Source: Pleurodeles waltl (taxonomy: Eukaryota; Chordata; Amphibia; Caudata; Salamandridae). Taken from it: 64,000 bases of DNA. The DNA lies in NCBI RefSeq assembly GCF_031143425.1, contig NC_090440.1, forward strand, positions 342,367,844-342,431,843, read 5' to 3'. The notes beneath the pieces were generated by a model that was given only the letters and a program-made list of their open reading frames with translations, was not told the origin of the DNA and ran no database searches. Position numbers and translations under genes: made by a program. This document shows, in pieces, positions 1 to 11,356 of the stretch. Position 1 is the first letter of the stretch; every line of letters begins with the position of its first letter.

Positions 1-1056
1 TGCAAAACAATTTAAAACATCAATTTAGTAACATCTAACTATGGTCTCTATTCAAAAATACAGCAGTTGGTACCTAGAAAGGAAATGCCAATAGACAAAT
101 TACAATAGCAATTGTCATAATTACCCTCCTCGGAATAAGTCAGCATACAGGATCAGTCTTCATCTTCAGGACATCAGTTAGATCTCCAACAGTCTATTTC
201 GTCTAAGGGACAGGGGACACTTCCCTCATAAGGAGGAGAAGTGTAAATGGGGCAGTCTATGGGTGAGGATGGTTTATTAAGTCTCAAAGTCACCAAACCG
301 AGTGACAGAGTTTCTGGATAAAATCCACAGCATTCCCTACCTAGTTCTAATGACCCTTCTGTGTCATGAGCTTTTATCCCTTTTTCACAATACATTCCCC
401 CAAAATTCTATTGGATAATCGCTATACCCCACTATCTTTAACCTATCAAATTATACATTAGGTAATCCAAATTGTCACCCCACGGTAAACTATAATGTTT
501 TGATTGGTCTTCATAATTGACGTCTTCGTAGGTGGCACATCCGGGGTTATTTCATTCTCTGGCACGTTCTTTAGGTCAAAAGTTCTCTTTTCCATGGCAA
601 AACGTCCTTGAATTTTTCTAATATTGTTGCAAGACGTATAAAACTTATACTAAAAGCAGCTAGCATGCGGATGAGAAAATTTAGCATTGTTACATAAAGC
701 GAAGAAGAGAACAAATGCTGGGTCATAGCCCTTTACGAGTTAGCACACTGGAAAACAGAAAAATATGCTTTAATATGAGAGCTACACGGCTAATTCTTCG
801 ACTCACGCTAACTTTAAGGCCTATGGGTTCTAATACAAATGCAATCTTCGTAAGTGTTAATATATTCAATTAATCATAATGCAAGCAATTATTTCTTACA
901 GTCAACATTAGTCTATGTGCATGATAATAACTTCACATTTATAGTCATGTTAAAAATACATTTAAACAAATTATATTCTATGATCGTTTTGTATGCAGCA
1001 TTGTTAGATATAAGTATTTCACATCTAATATGTAATATTTAAACTACGCTCTCTCA
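1..1056 (-). repeat. 3' LTR of the ERV, truncated by window edge
   Basis: This stretch matches 11886-12940 almost base for base. In element orientation the LTR starts with TGAGAG at 1056, directly after a purine tract, as expected for U3 of the 3' LTR. The rest of the LTR (the part corresponding to 11357-11885, including the R/U5 region) lies outside the window. The short open frames inside it are LTR shadows, not genes. Confidence 0.93.
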
Positions 1057-1067
1057 GTCCCTCCTCT
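1057..1067 (-). other. Polypurine tract
   Basis: On the minus strand the bases just before the LTR start read AGAGGAGGGAC, then TGAGAG. A purine run abutting the 3' LTR is the plus-strand primer of retroviral reverse transcription. It also fixes the LTR edge at 1056/1057. Confidence 0.8.
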
Positions 1068-1241
1068 GATGACGTTCGTCATCACACAAATCTTTTCCCT
1101 TGACCTTTAATTTTTCACCTTGCGCATAATGCGTATTTCAACATCTTGCCCTTTATGTGAACTCTCCCATATTTCATTGAACATTTTCTCTCTTTCACTT
1201 TCTTAATTTCTTCTAGTTCTTTTATTCCAATTTCTCTTAAT

Positions 1242-2762
1242 TTAGTCATTAATTTTACATGCCCCCCATAATCCTAATAGACAGATCAAAACAATTAATA
1301 AACCCATCAGAATTTTTGCAAGTACCCCATTCCAAATGTTGGCAAACCAGCTTCCAACTCGGGCAATTCCTTTTCCAAATTTCTCCCAAACACCAAGTTC
1401 CTTCAGATCCTTCAAATCTGTACTATCTCTAGTAAGGTTAGTAAGCATACTTCTAATTTTCTTACTATTATCTGGTATAAATGAGCAACAATGACGCTCA
1501 TTGAGCATCTTGCAGACTCCTCCACTCTTAGCTAAAAGAATGTCTAAAGCAAGCCGATTTTGAAGAGTCATGGCTCTTTCTGCGGCAAGTTCAGTATCCA
1601 TCAGGAGTATAGCCCCTGTAAAATTTGTCAACATGTTATCCACTATAGTAGACAACTTTTGAATTTTCATGGAATTTAAGATAACCCCTACTGATGGGAT
1701 TATAGCTCCAAATATATCACCAATGACAGCCGCCACTGTTTCTCGTTTTTGTCTAGGATGTTGTAATTCAGACGTCTTAGGTATCTGTTTGAAGTCATCA
1801 ATTTGATAGATCTTTGGGAATACTATCCCCAAATAACATGTCCCATACCATCCCTTAGGGAGATGGTAATAAGCATTTAATCCACAGATGGAATAGATTC
1901 CAGGGATTGCTGGATCTTGTCCATTCAGCATAAAGGTCCATTTACTCTGAAATAAAAACACATGCCTGCACTCACTCGTATCCACAAACAAATTATCCTG
2001 TTCAGATTTTGGCCTATATATGCAAAGCCTACCCACATGTAATGCATCTATAGCTAATTTGCCTTGTGTCTTGATTGCAGTGTAAGCATAATCATTTGCG
2101 TATGTACGTTTTTCTAATCTTTCTTTCAATGCTTTGCGTCTATCATCTGTGTAATCTAAAAAGATTTTCTCTACAGGCGACAATAAGCAAGTCAAATTAT
2201 TGCGATGTGCATAAGCAGTCCCAAATGTAAGTGTTGGCTCAAAGAATCCTCTAACTATTTTTTTATCATGTTCCTTAGCTAACTTGTTTAAAAATTCAAT
2301 CACAGGCACAAAAGAAAATACAACATCCAGATTTGAGTAAAAATATTGCACATGCTCTTGATTATAGAATCTTGTTAGTAGCAAGCTGCAACTGATTCCA
2401 TAAGTAAGAGGGAGGCTATGATAAGTAACTCCCTCCTGCACAGTTGAAGGAATTTTAGTACATACATAACAGTCTTTCGCATCCATGGTTTCCACATACT
2501 CATTTAGTAAGCGATAGAAGACATTAGTAGAAAGTTCCCCCTTTGCATTAGTTCCCTCATGCATATGTCTTGCATCCTGCTCAAATTTCTCCCACGGTGT
2601 CAAAGTAGTAGTAGTTTCAGGATTTGACATTGCGTTAATAGTTTCTTTCTCTCTCCATGGCATTCCCACAATTACTCCCACAATTATTACTGCACACACA
2701 ATACCTATTATAAGTCCTAACCAACCACACACCTTACTTCCCTTGCTACTATTGTAAGCCAT
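1242..2762 (-). CDS. env: Retroviral Env, open 506-codon frame
   Basis: Envelope glycoprotein precursor of the ERV. Visible parts: a short N-terminal tail then a hydrophobic leader/anchor (about residues 13-34); a surface subunit with a CYVC (CXXC) motif at 98-101; a furin-type site RQKR ending at residue 340; a hydrophobic fusion-peptide-like start of the TM subunit (about 343-361); a heptad-like region leading to LQNRLALDILL, the immunosuppressive-domain position; cysteines C417, C425 and C426 spaced CX7CC; and a hydrophobic anchor near 483-500 with a very short tail. NLT/NFT glycosylation sequons are present. CXXC in SU with a CX6-7CC in TM is the known gamma-type signature for covalent SU-TM linkage. 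The frame has no stop, unlike gag and pol. Whether it is expressed cannot be seen. The first ATG of the frame is used as start. Confidence 0.88.
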   Translation of the reverse strand: MAYNSSKGSKVCGWLGLIIGIVCAVIIVGVIVGMPWREKETINAMSNPETTTTLTPWEKFEQDARHMHEGTNAKGELSTNVFYRLLNEYVETMDAKDCYVCTKIPSTVQEGVTYHSLPLTYGISCSLLLTRFYNQEHVQYFYSNLDVVFSFVPVIEFLNKLAKEHDKKIVRGFFEPTLTFGTAYAHRNNLTCLLSPVEKIFLDYTDDRRKALKERLEKRTYANDYAYTAIKTQGKLAIDALHVGRLCIYRPKSEQDNLFVDTSECRHVFLFQSKWTFMLNGQDPAIPGIYSICGLNAYYHLPKGWYGTCYLGIVFPKIYQIDDFKQIPKTSELQHPRQKRETVAAVIGDIFGAIIPSVGVILNSMKIQKLSTIVDNMLTNFTGAILLMDTELAAERAMTLQNRLALDILLAKSGGVCKMLNERHCCSFIPDNSKKIRSMLTNLTRDSTDLKDLKELGVWEKFGKGIARVGSWFANIWNGVLAKILMGLLIVLICLLGLWGACKIND

Positions 2763-3239
2763 GTTTGTATAGAATCAGAATAGTAGATCAACGATTAACT
2801 TGAGGATGAAAACTCTCTTTTTTTTTTCTGCGTATATATTAAAGCGTCTTCACTCACTCCAGGACCTCCTTTTGTCAAATCAGGTTAGCAGCTTGTCGTA
2901 ATCAGGTTTCTCAAAGTCAATCCAGTTCTAGTGTCACTTCCGGTAATTTATAAAGTCTCTCTCTCTCTTTCAGTTTTCAAAATTTAAACTTAGCCAAGTT
3001 TTCCCTTGAATTTGTTCAGGTACCGTAATATTGACCTGGTACCACTCGATCAAAACAAAATGCTTAGAATTCTTGCTGCCATTCAGAGGTTGTGGCATAT
3101 GCCCATTCAGGACCTGTATATCTTCTGTTTGCGATTCTTTTTCTTTTTAACCTTCTTTCACCTTGTTGTTCCCCTTCACTTAGATCATCCACTTGAGAAG
3201 TATCGCTCTCTTCTAGTATTGTGTCATTTGATACATCTT
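2763..3239 (-). other. pol-env junction, non-coding
   Basis: About 480 bases between the end of the integrase frame and the env start. No conserved coding frame was recognised. It should hold the env splice acceptor, but I cannot place it with confidence. A T-rich plus-strand run (purine-rich in element orientation) lies near 2815-2830. Confidence 0.5.
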
Positions 3240-5386
3240 TTATCTTAAGTAGTGACTTATTTGGCCAATTGTCGCCTCTATGTGTCTTTTCTCAATGTTT
3301 TCCTTCAGGACGTTGGACAGCACCCTCCTCTTGTGATATGGTGTTTTCTCTTGACGGACCTGAAACTGGTTCAGGAGATTCTGACATGTTTTGACTTCTC
3401 CTTCTCTTTCTTCTCCCGGTTCTACGTTGGGTTCGAGCTCTAACCTGTATCCGTCTACTTCTGGGAGAACTTCTCGTTGACCTAGTTCTCCTGCTGCCTC
3501 TACTGAGATAGGCACTCTGTCACCCCTCTCAAACTCACTGACTGTTTGAGGGACAAGGCTGTTCTCAGTGGGCTCTTCTGTAGTCTCAGTTACTTCTTGA
3601 CTGTTCTCTGGCCCTGAGACTTCTCTTTCTAAAGTTGATGTGCCAGAAACTTCAAGTTCCTCTTCAACAGGACAGGCTACCCTTTTTGTATGACTGGCAT
3701 GTATCCAGTTGGGAACCCCAGCACACTTCACGGCAGTAGTAGTCGTTAATATTACTTGATACGGCCCTTTCCAACGTGGTTCTAGACACGATTTTCTCAC
3801 GTGCTTCTTGACAACCACCCAGTCACCGGCTTGTAGGGAGTGGCCTGGATCGCCAATCGGTGGCAACGTGTTAGCTGCCACCTGATGAGAAAAAGAGCGA
3901 ATCACATCAGCCAAACCTTTGCAGTAATCCAACACCATATCATCTGTAATATTCACTAGTGCATTTGCAGGTACTGCTGGTAATCTCATAGCTCTGCCCA
4001 TGAGGATTTCATGGGGGGACAGTCCTGTTTTCTTGTCGGGGTGTTTCTCATTGACATCAGTACTAGAGGCAAAGCATCTAGCCACTTCAAATTAGTTGCT
4101 GCGCACATTTTTGCCATTCTTGATTTCAAAGTGCCATTCTTCTGCTCTACTAATCCTGATGCTTCAGGGCGATAACTACAATGCAGCTTTTTTTCAATGT
4201 TGAGTGCAGCACACAGGAGTTTAATCACCTCATTGTCAAAGTGTCTACCCCTATCTGATTCTATAGAAACCGGAAACCCGAACCTTGGTATCAATTCCCT
4301 GAGTAGTAATTTTGCAACTGTAAGGCTGTCATTTCTACGTGTGGGATATGCCTCAATCCAATGACTGAAAACACACACAATCACCAGCACATACTTCAGT
4401 CCTCCACAAACAGGCATTTCAATAAAATCCATTTGCATTTTGTTGAACGGACCTCCAGCTCTCCCAATGTGGCTCAAAGTTACGATGGTTCCTTTTCCGG
4501 CATTCATCTGTTGACAGATGACGCACCTGTGGCAAGTAATTTCTGCGGCATGCCTGAATTTTGGATTAAACCAATCAGTTTTAAAGGACCTGATCATGGC
4601 GTCTCTTCCCAGGTGAGCCTGTCCATGATATAACCTGGCGAATTGTGATGGAAGGCTATTTGGCAAAACTAGTTTCCCTTCTTCAGAAACCCATAGATCA
4701 TCTGCCCTTTGTACACATTGCATTCTTTGCCAAGAGCGTTTTTCTTCCTTGCTCGCACGACCTTGTAATGTTTTTAATTTGTCTAAAGTGTCAACCACCC
4801 GTAATACTAGGTTTAAACACGTGTCATTTTCGGTTTGTGGTAACAATTCCCATTGTTCCTTAAACGATATACAGTTCAATGCACAAAATCTTGCGAATTG
4901 ATCTGCATAACCGTTTCCCATAGACACAAAGTCTTGTGATCTGATGTGAGCACTGCACTTCACCACGGCAATTTCAAGAGGTAACTGAATCGCATGCAAC
5001 AAATCTCTTATTTGTTCACCATTTTTCGCAGGAGAACCAGAGGAGGTCATAAAACCTCTCTGTGACCAAAGTTGGCCAAAATCATGTACGATTCCGAATC
5101 CGTGTCGGCTGTCAGTATAAATAGTGACTTTCAAATTTACAGCTGCCTGGCATGCTTTAGTAAGGGCAATCAATTCTTCCACTTGCGCAGAAAACACTTT
5201 TTCAAGCCAGGAGGCTTCTACAATACCAGTTATGGTACATACCGCATAACCAGCTCTCAGTGTTCCTGCAGAATCTCTTAGACAGGATCCATCGACAAAC
5301 ATAATGCAATTATTTTCCTTTAACTGGGTATCCTGTATGTCGGGACGAGGTTTGGTGCACAGTTCAGTCACCTCAAGACAATCATG
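3240..5386 (-). pseudogene. pol: pol 3' half: RNase H and integrase, one frameshift
   Basis: Continuation of the polymerase polyprotein after an in-frame TAA at 5389-5387. RNase H is seen from VDGSCLRDS through the ELIALTKACQ and YTDSRH motifs. Integrase follows: a zinc-binding H-H-C-C module (YHGQAHLG ... CHRCVIC), then the catalytic core with MQMDFIE, SDRGRHF and the glutamate in ASGLVEQKNGTLKS (DDE). Close to 4030 the frame shifts by one base; the C-terminal integrase domain (WKGPYQV, SH3-like) continues in the overlapping frame to the stop at 3240. Without the frameshift and the upstream stop the gene would be continuous with reverse transcriptase. Function known from the family: RNA removal and integration of viral DNA. 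This copy cannot make an intact Pol as it stands. Confidence 0.9.
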
Positions 5387-7594
5387 TTAAAATTCTTCCC
5401 CATCTTTGATTTCAGTATTTTCATTTGGAAGCAAAGTTGCCGGGTTCAGTACAGTGCATCTCTTAAGAGTGACATTTGGTGATCCCATTATGATCGTCTC
5501 ATACCTAGTGAGTCGTGCATTTGTCATGTGCTGAGTCTTAGTTCGAGTCAACAGAATTTCAACTGAATGTGGAACCTTTACTGTCAGAGGGTATCCCATG
5601 ACTATGCCTTCGCATTGTAAAAGGCTCTGACCAATTGCTGCAACTGCACGCAAACAACCCGGTAAGGCTGCTGCGACAGGGTCCAAGGTAGCTGAAAAAT
5701 ATGATACAGGGCGATTTGCATCTCCGTGGACCTGTGTTAAAACAGACAAAGAACAAGCATCACGTTCATGACAAAACAACAGAAAAGGTTTCTCGTAGTT
5801 TGGCATTCCTAGTGCTGGTGCCCTGCACATACATTCTATTAACTCCAAAAATGGCTCAAGCTCTTCTTTTGACAGGGTTATAATATATGGCTCATCCTTG
5901 GTTTCTTTGCCTGTCAGTTTTATTAATGGCTTCGAAATGATTGAGAAGTTGGGTATCCACTGGCGACAGTAGCCCACCATTCCCAAAAACATCCTGACAT
6001 CTCTTTTTGTTGTGGGGGGATTCATTTGCAAAACAGCTGTTATTCTTTCCTTTGATATTCTTCTGGTCCCTTTCTCAATCAAATGTCCCAAGTATTTTAC
6101 CTCCTTCTGACAGTATTGTAATTTTCTGGGGGACACCTTATGTCCATTCTTTCCCAGATGATTCAGTAATGCAATGGTATCATACTTGCAACTGTCCCTT
6201 GTCTTGGACGCGATTAGCAAATCATCAATGTACTGCACAAGAGTTGAATTGTAAGGCAGCACAAGCAGCTCCAAATCCTTTTTTAATATTTGATTGAAGA
6301 TGGATGGTGACTCAGAAAAACCTTGAGGAATTCTGCACCAACTGTACACCTGATCCAGGAATTTGAAACTGAACAAAAATTGACTGTCCTCATGAAGAGG
6401 TATTGAAAAGAAAGCCTGCGACAGGTCTACTATGGTAAACCATTCAGCATCACAGGGGACCTGAAACATGATTACTGCTGGGTTGGGCACCATAGGGCAA
6501 TACTTTATCACAATTTTGTTTATTTTTCTCAAATCTTGCACAATTCGAACTTTTCCACAAGGCTTCTTTAAACCCATTATAGGAGAATTACATGCACTGC
6601 TCAAGACCTCTTTCAGAACTCCCTGTCTGAGAAAGTCTGCGATTATTTGTAATACTTCAATAAGAACATCTTGGGTCATGTGATATTGTGGCACTTGTGG
6701 GAACACTGCATTCGGTTTTATCTGAACTTTGACTGGTTCTACTCCCTTTATCAGCCCTACTTCTTTCCCGGTCAAGTCCCACACTTTCTCTGTTACTGTT
6801 CCTTGTAGTTCGACAGGCAGGTCAATCAAGGTATGCATTGGGAATAGAGTAATCAGAGGGTAGTCCTCGTTTGTCCCTGTTTCTTCCTCTAAAAATTGAC
6901 TTTCGTCTCCCTCATCATCACTAATTGTCTGTACTTCAATCCCATCATTGGAACAGGTAATTGAGCATTTTGTCTTGCACAGTAAGTCCCTTCCCAGTAA
7001 GGATACCGGACTTGAATCACATACAACAAATCTATGCAACCCTTGGAAGTTGCCAATTTCAACTTGCACTGGATCTGTAATCGGGTTAGTCAGATACTGA
7101 TTTGCTACTCCAACCACTCGTATAGTACGCCCTGACAGTGGTAATCTTGGGACTTCTGCACTTCGAACTGTAGAGCGTGTGGCTCCTGTGTCAACCAAAA
7201 ACAAAACCCTATAGCCCATTACCTTTCCCTCGACGTATGGGCCTCTCTGATCTACCTCTAAGGATGCTGCAAGCCTGCACTCTTTGCTGTCTGAACTGTC
7301 ATCTGACCAATCTTCATTCATACCATTTTCCCCTCGTAATGGGAACTGTTGTACAGTATTGTTTTGATTTTTTACCTGGCCTGTGACCTGCTGAGGAAGC
7401 ATCACCTGTTGCTGTGCCATCGGAGCCATTGGTAATTGCATTTGCTGTCTAGGCACCATAGGAATCTGCTGTTGTACTGGTTGCATTTGTATTGACTGAA
7501 AATGTGGCATTTGCATCTGCTGCATGGGCTGTAGCCCTTGAATTTGTACCAAATTATTCTGAAAATTCGGGTTTTGATGTCTTATTTTCTGACC
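5387..7594 (-). pseudogene. pol: pro-pol 5' half: Q/M-rich linker, protease, reverse transcriptase
   Basis: Open from the gag stop at 7597-7595, in the same frame, to an in-frame TAA at 5389-5387. The first ~100 residues are rich in Gln and Met. Then comes a retroviral aspartic protease with FLVDTGATRST at the active site and LLGRDLL near its C terminus. Reverse transcriptase follows, with VDLSQAFFSIPL and the catalytic YIDD box (VQYIDDLLIA), then the thumb and connection region. The reading frame after the TAA continues directly into RNase H, so this single nonsense codon is the only break between RT and RNase H. The start is unlikely to be an independent ATG: gag-pol expression by readthrough of the TGA is the gamma-type model and fits the shared frame, though that is inference. 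Confidence 0.9.
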
Positions 7595-10383
7595 TCATGA
7601 ACTTTGTAATGTACCAACATTAGTGCTCTGCTGAACTGCACCATCCTGCACCATATTCGGGCACTCCCGTTTCCAGTGCCCCACACCCCCGCACGCGTGA
7701 CATGGTGACATCTTTTTCGCCACCTGAAAAACATCATTTTGAATAACAACAGTATTCATGTCTGAACCACAGTTCACAAACCCTCGACCTCGACCCCTCG
7801 GTTGGGTCTGAAACACACCATTCATCTGCGGTTTCTGCTGTATCATCCGTTGAACTCCATTTCCCTGTATTCCTGCCTGTGCAGCCCTTATCTGCATCAC
7901 CATCACCTTTTCCTTAAACTTTTTTCTGCTTTAACTCAATCTCATCACTACAGTATTTTGCATACTGCAACACCTCATCAATCGGTTTAGCTTGCCAACA
8001 AATCAAATGATTCTTAATCATTTGGCTAACTTCTGGTCTCAACCCTTCGACGAATCTGAACACAAGGTGGTTCATGTCCTTCGGTTCAATAGTCTCAGTA
8101 CCACTGTAGTGCTTGAACGCTTTTAACAATCTCTCGTAATAAGCATGTATTGACTCCTTAACCTCTTGAGAGGTCCGGTCGATTTTCTGCTAGTCAGTCA
8201 CCTTCGGCGACACCTTTTGTTTCAAAAATTCAATCACCTTATGATGATACTTCATCACCTCTTCTGAAGGTGCTCCGGTCACCTTATCTCTTGCCGGCAC
8301 CTTTGTTGGCCAATCTACCCCTCTCTTGCACTCAAGCCACAAATCAGGCGGAACAATGATCTCAAACAAGGTATTCAAATCTTCCCAGAGACACTTTGCA
8401 AGTTTTACGAACCTATTTGTCTGTTGATACCACTCGATTGGTTTCTCTCTCATTCTAGGATAATCATTGGTAAAGGATAGAATGTCTCCTCCAGTCCATG
8501 GCACATGTACTAAAACACCACCAGCTGGTCTCTCATAGGTAATATTTTCACCGATTCCAAGTCAGGCGAGGTCTTAGCTTGATTAGACCCTGGGCTGTCA
8601 CCCTTTCCCTTATCTCTTTTCTTTGCCCATCGGCCTTCCCATTTCTCCAATGCACCCCAAATTTGTGCACTTTGCAACAGTTCTCTTAAATGTGCCTTCA
8701 TCCCTGCAGATCTCATGTGCTCAAAATCCTTTGAGTCAAAATCTAATCTGTAACTTCTTTTCAAATGCTTAGTGTTTCCGATATTGATATTGTACTTGTC
8801 TGCCAAATTCGCTAATCTCTGATGTACTTTTCCTACTTCCTTGGTAATTTTGGGACACAAGTATCTCAATTCTGCCTCCGTGTATGACTCCAATCTATTT
8901 ACTCCCATTGTACCTTCCACTAACTCAGCAGCTTCCGCCCCTAGTCTCACAAAGTTCAGGTATTCATCTTGTTTTTCTTTCTCTGGTTCGATTGTAACCG
9001 CTGCAGCCTTTTGTGAAGTATAAGTTTTTTCCAACCATTCGTTTAACTGTTGGACTGTAAAACCTTGCAATTAAATGTTCCCTGCATGCATCATTGGGGA
9101 ATGTGAGGTATTCATACTCATAGTTTGGGGAGTTAAAACTCCCAAACCTGCTTGCCGCATTGCTTCGAGGGGTGCTCCTACCGGACTGAGGTCCATCAAG
9201 GGCCTCAGCTGTTCATTTACTTGTTCTCTGGGGGCCATTATCTGTGGAGTTCCCATAGACCCTCCTCTTACCGCCTCCTGAGTCATCACTCCCTGGTCAC
9301 ACACACCCGTTTTACCCTGTGCGTACAATGGCACTGGTGGACGAACAGTAATGGGTTACGATATAGCGGCAGGTGTCTGACCCGGACCCAAACCTCTTGG
9401 AGCCTCAACTCCATAAGTCTGTTCTAATGTTCCCGGAACAGGTACTAATGGTGGACCCGCTACAGGGTTGTACCCTGGTATCAGCTGTGGTTGTGGTTGA
9501 GACATTAATTTCGGAGTTGATTCAATCTGTATTAGCCTTGGCTTCGTGTATATCGGGTCTGGTGGTACTATCAAATTCGTAGTTGTCTCAAGCACTGGGA
9601 CATCAGGGTAGATTCTCTGTATCTGCGGTGGAGGTTGCAACTGTATCGGTATGTCTGGTGCAGTGGGTACACTGACACCATTCTGTGTCAAGGCTGTATC
9701 GCTAATCCGTACCGTATCAGTAACTCCCTTTTCCTGCGTCTGGTTCCCAGGATCCAAGCTAGTACTTGGAGCACTGTCGTTCACTGCATATGGTGGCGGA
9801 CGATCATGTAACAATCTGTCCATAAATTCCTCATCGTCTGAATCATCTTCCTCTTCCCAAGATCTTTAATTCTCTTTGGATTTGCCTGAATCTTTTTCGG
9901 TTTTACAGGAGGCTTTCTTTCCTTGCGTCTCTTCTCCCTGTGCTATTGCTGGGAATAACTTCAGCCCGTCTACAATTCCCCTTCTCCACATTTTGCTCTC
10001 GTTATCCCACCTAGCCTCTGCATAGGATTTCTCTGCCCTTCACAGTCTTCTCTGAAACCTTTCTTGTCTATGTTTAAGGGCCATTAAGTCCCAAATTGCC
10101 AAAGCCTCATACTGAGCTGGTCTCGGAGGTGGTTTCTGTGTACTTAACATCCACCTCAAATTTCTAGCACCTTTGGATTAAACGTCCTATGTTCTGGGAA
10201 CGCTAGACATCCCTCCTTCTCTGTTAATTTGCGCCACTGTTTCATCCATAAACAAGGCGCGACACCTTTCTCTTCCATGACTGTATAAGCTGGAGTACCC
10301 TCAGGTGGTGTAGGTTCCCCATCGGTTGCAACAATATATACGTCTACCTTTAGAGCGCTCTTAAATGCTTTAACAAAATTCAT
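7595..10383 (-). pseudogene. gag: gag, broken in several places
   Basis: Matrix-like N terminus starts at the ATG at 10383 (MNFVKAFK; no glycine at position 2, so no obvious myristoylation). After a stop near 10156 the coding trace resumes in other frames: a Pro-rich domain with a PPPYAV late-domain-like motif at 9823-9356, then 9334-9071 and 9070-8510, capsid at 8504-8190 (GLN-poor, WYQQTNRF), the capsid C-terminal part at 8129-7914 (FVEGLRPEV), and nucleocapsid at 7906-7595 with a single CCHC knuckle, CHACGGVGHWKRECP. The pieces lie in order, so this is one gene with several stops and frameshifts. It ends in TGA at 7597-7595, in frame with pro-pol. Not functional as it stands. Confidence 0.88.
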
Positions 10384-11335
10384 TTTTGTGATTCTCTTGT
10401 TTTGTATTTAATCAGAAGTGACTTAGTTCCCAGGACACTCTTCACCCGCCCTTCTCAATCTATTGCCTCTCACGGACGGCAGCCAATCTGTGCGAGACCC
10501 CTCTCGACAACTGACCTATCTCAGCGCGGCACCACTGACGTCACACTCACACACACAGCAGCTGACAAAGCCTCGCGGCTCATACGCTCTTCACTGAACT
10601 TATACAATCTCACACAAACTAATGCAATTTTTGCGAGCACCTTAAATGACAACACAAATCTGTCTGTTTACTACAGGAAGGGTAACACATTCGCTTCAGA
10701 ACTTTACAGAGATTTCACTTGAAGCCTCACCCGCTACTCTCTCCTTATCAGTTCCCGCATACGCAAGCAGAATTCGACCCGCAAATTCTACTCTCGACTT
10801 GTCAATGGCTTATCCTAGTGCACTTTAGAACTCATCAAATCTCCATCGAAGGTTTCATACACACATTATGACTCAAACTTGACTTGTCAACCACGCCCGA
10901 TTGACCTATTAAACCGCACAAATTACAACATAAACCATATTTGACTTCATACTCCGGAGTCTTAGACCTCAACAGGTCCGTACACAACAACCAACCACAT
11001 GGATAATTTTGAGCATCAAGCGCTACATTCACATGAAGTACGCCGACTTCCCTACTCTCATACTGTGGAGTACGCCCACTCCTACTAAACAACACTTAGT
11101 TTTGCATAAATAGACAAAAAATTTCACAATCACCTGCAAAAATGCAGAAGCTAAGCAACCGCATAGATCCTAACCACATACACTATGGCGCCGAGAACAT
11201 TCCCAACTCATTTAGGGAGGCTCCGAGATCCCGGGAAAGTCATGGTGAACTTAGAAACCCATCATACCTCCAAATTGCATTGTCACAGAAAAACAAATTA
11301 AACAATGAATCTCCGTCGTAGGGCCCCCCAAGGGC
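10384..11335 (-). other. 5' leader of the ERV
   Basis: About 950 bases between the primer-binding site and the gag ATG. This is where the packaging signal and the major splice donor of a retrovirus normally lie. I see no conserved coding frame and did not assign those sites. Short open frames here are on the wrong strand or have no family resemblance. Confidence 0.55.
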
Positions 11336-11356
11336 CAAACCGTCGCTCTGCTACCA
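11336..11356 (-). other. Primer-binding site, initiator-Met-tRNA-like
   Basis: On the minus strand, just inside the LTR, the sequence begins TGGTAGCAGAG. The plus strand here ends CTCTGCTACCA, which matches the 3' end of vertebrate initiator methionine tRNA over its last 11 bases. The upstream match continues with one extra base and one or two mismatches. Position next to the LTR supports the call. The exact primer is less sure. Confidence 0.6.

Noticed and set aside
11336..11356. A tRNA gene near the ERV
   Set aside because: Only the 3' end of a tRNA is matched, next to an LTR, so it is a primer-binding site.
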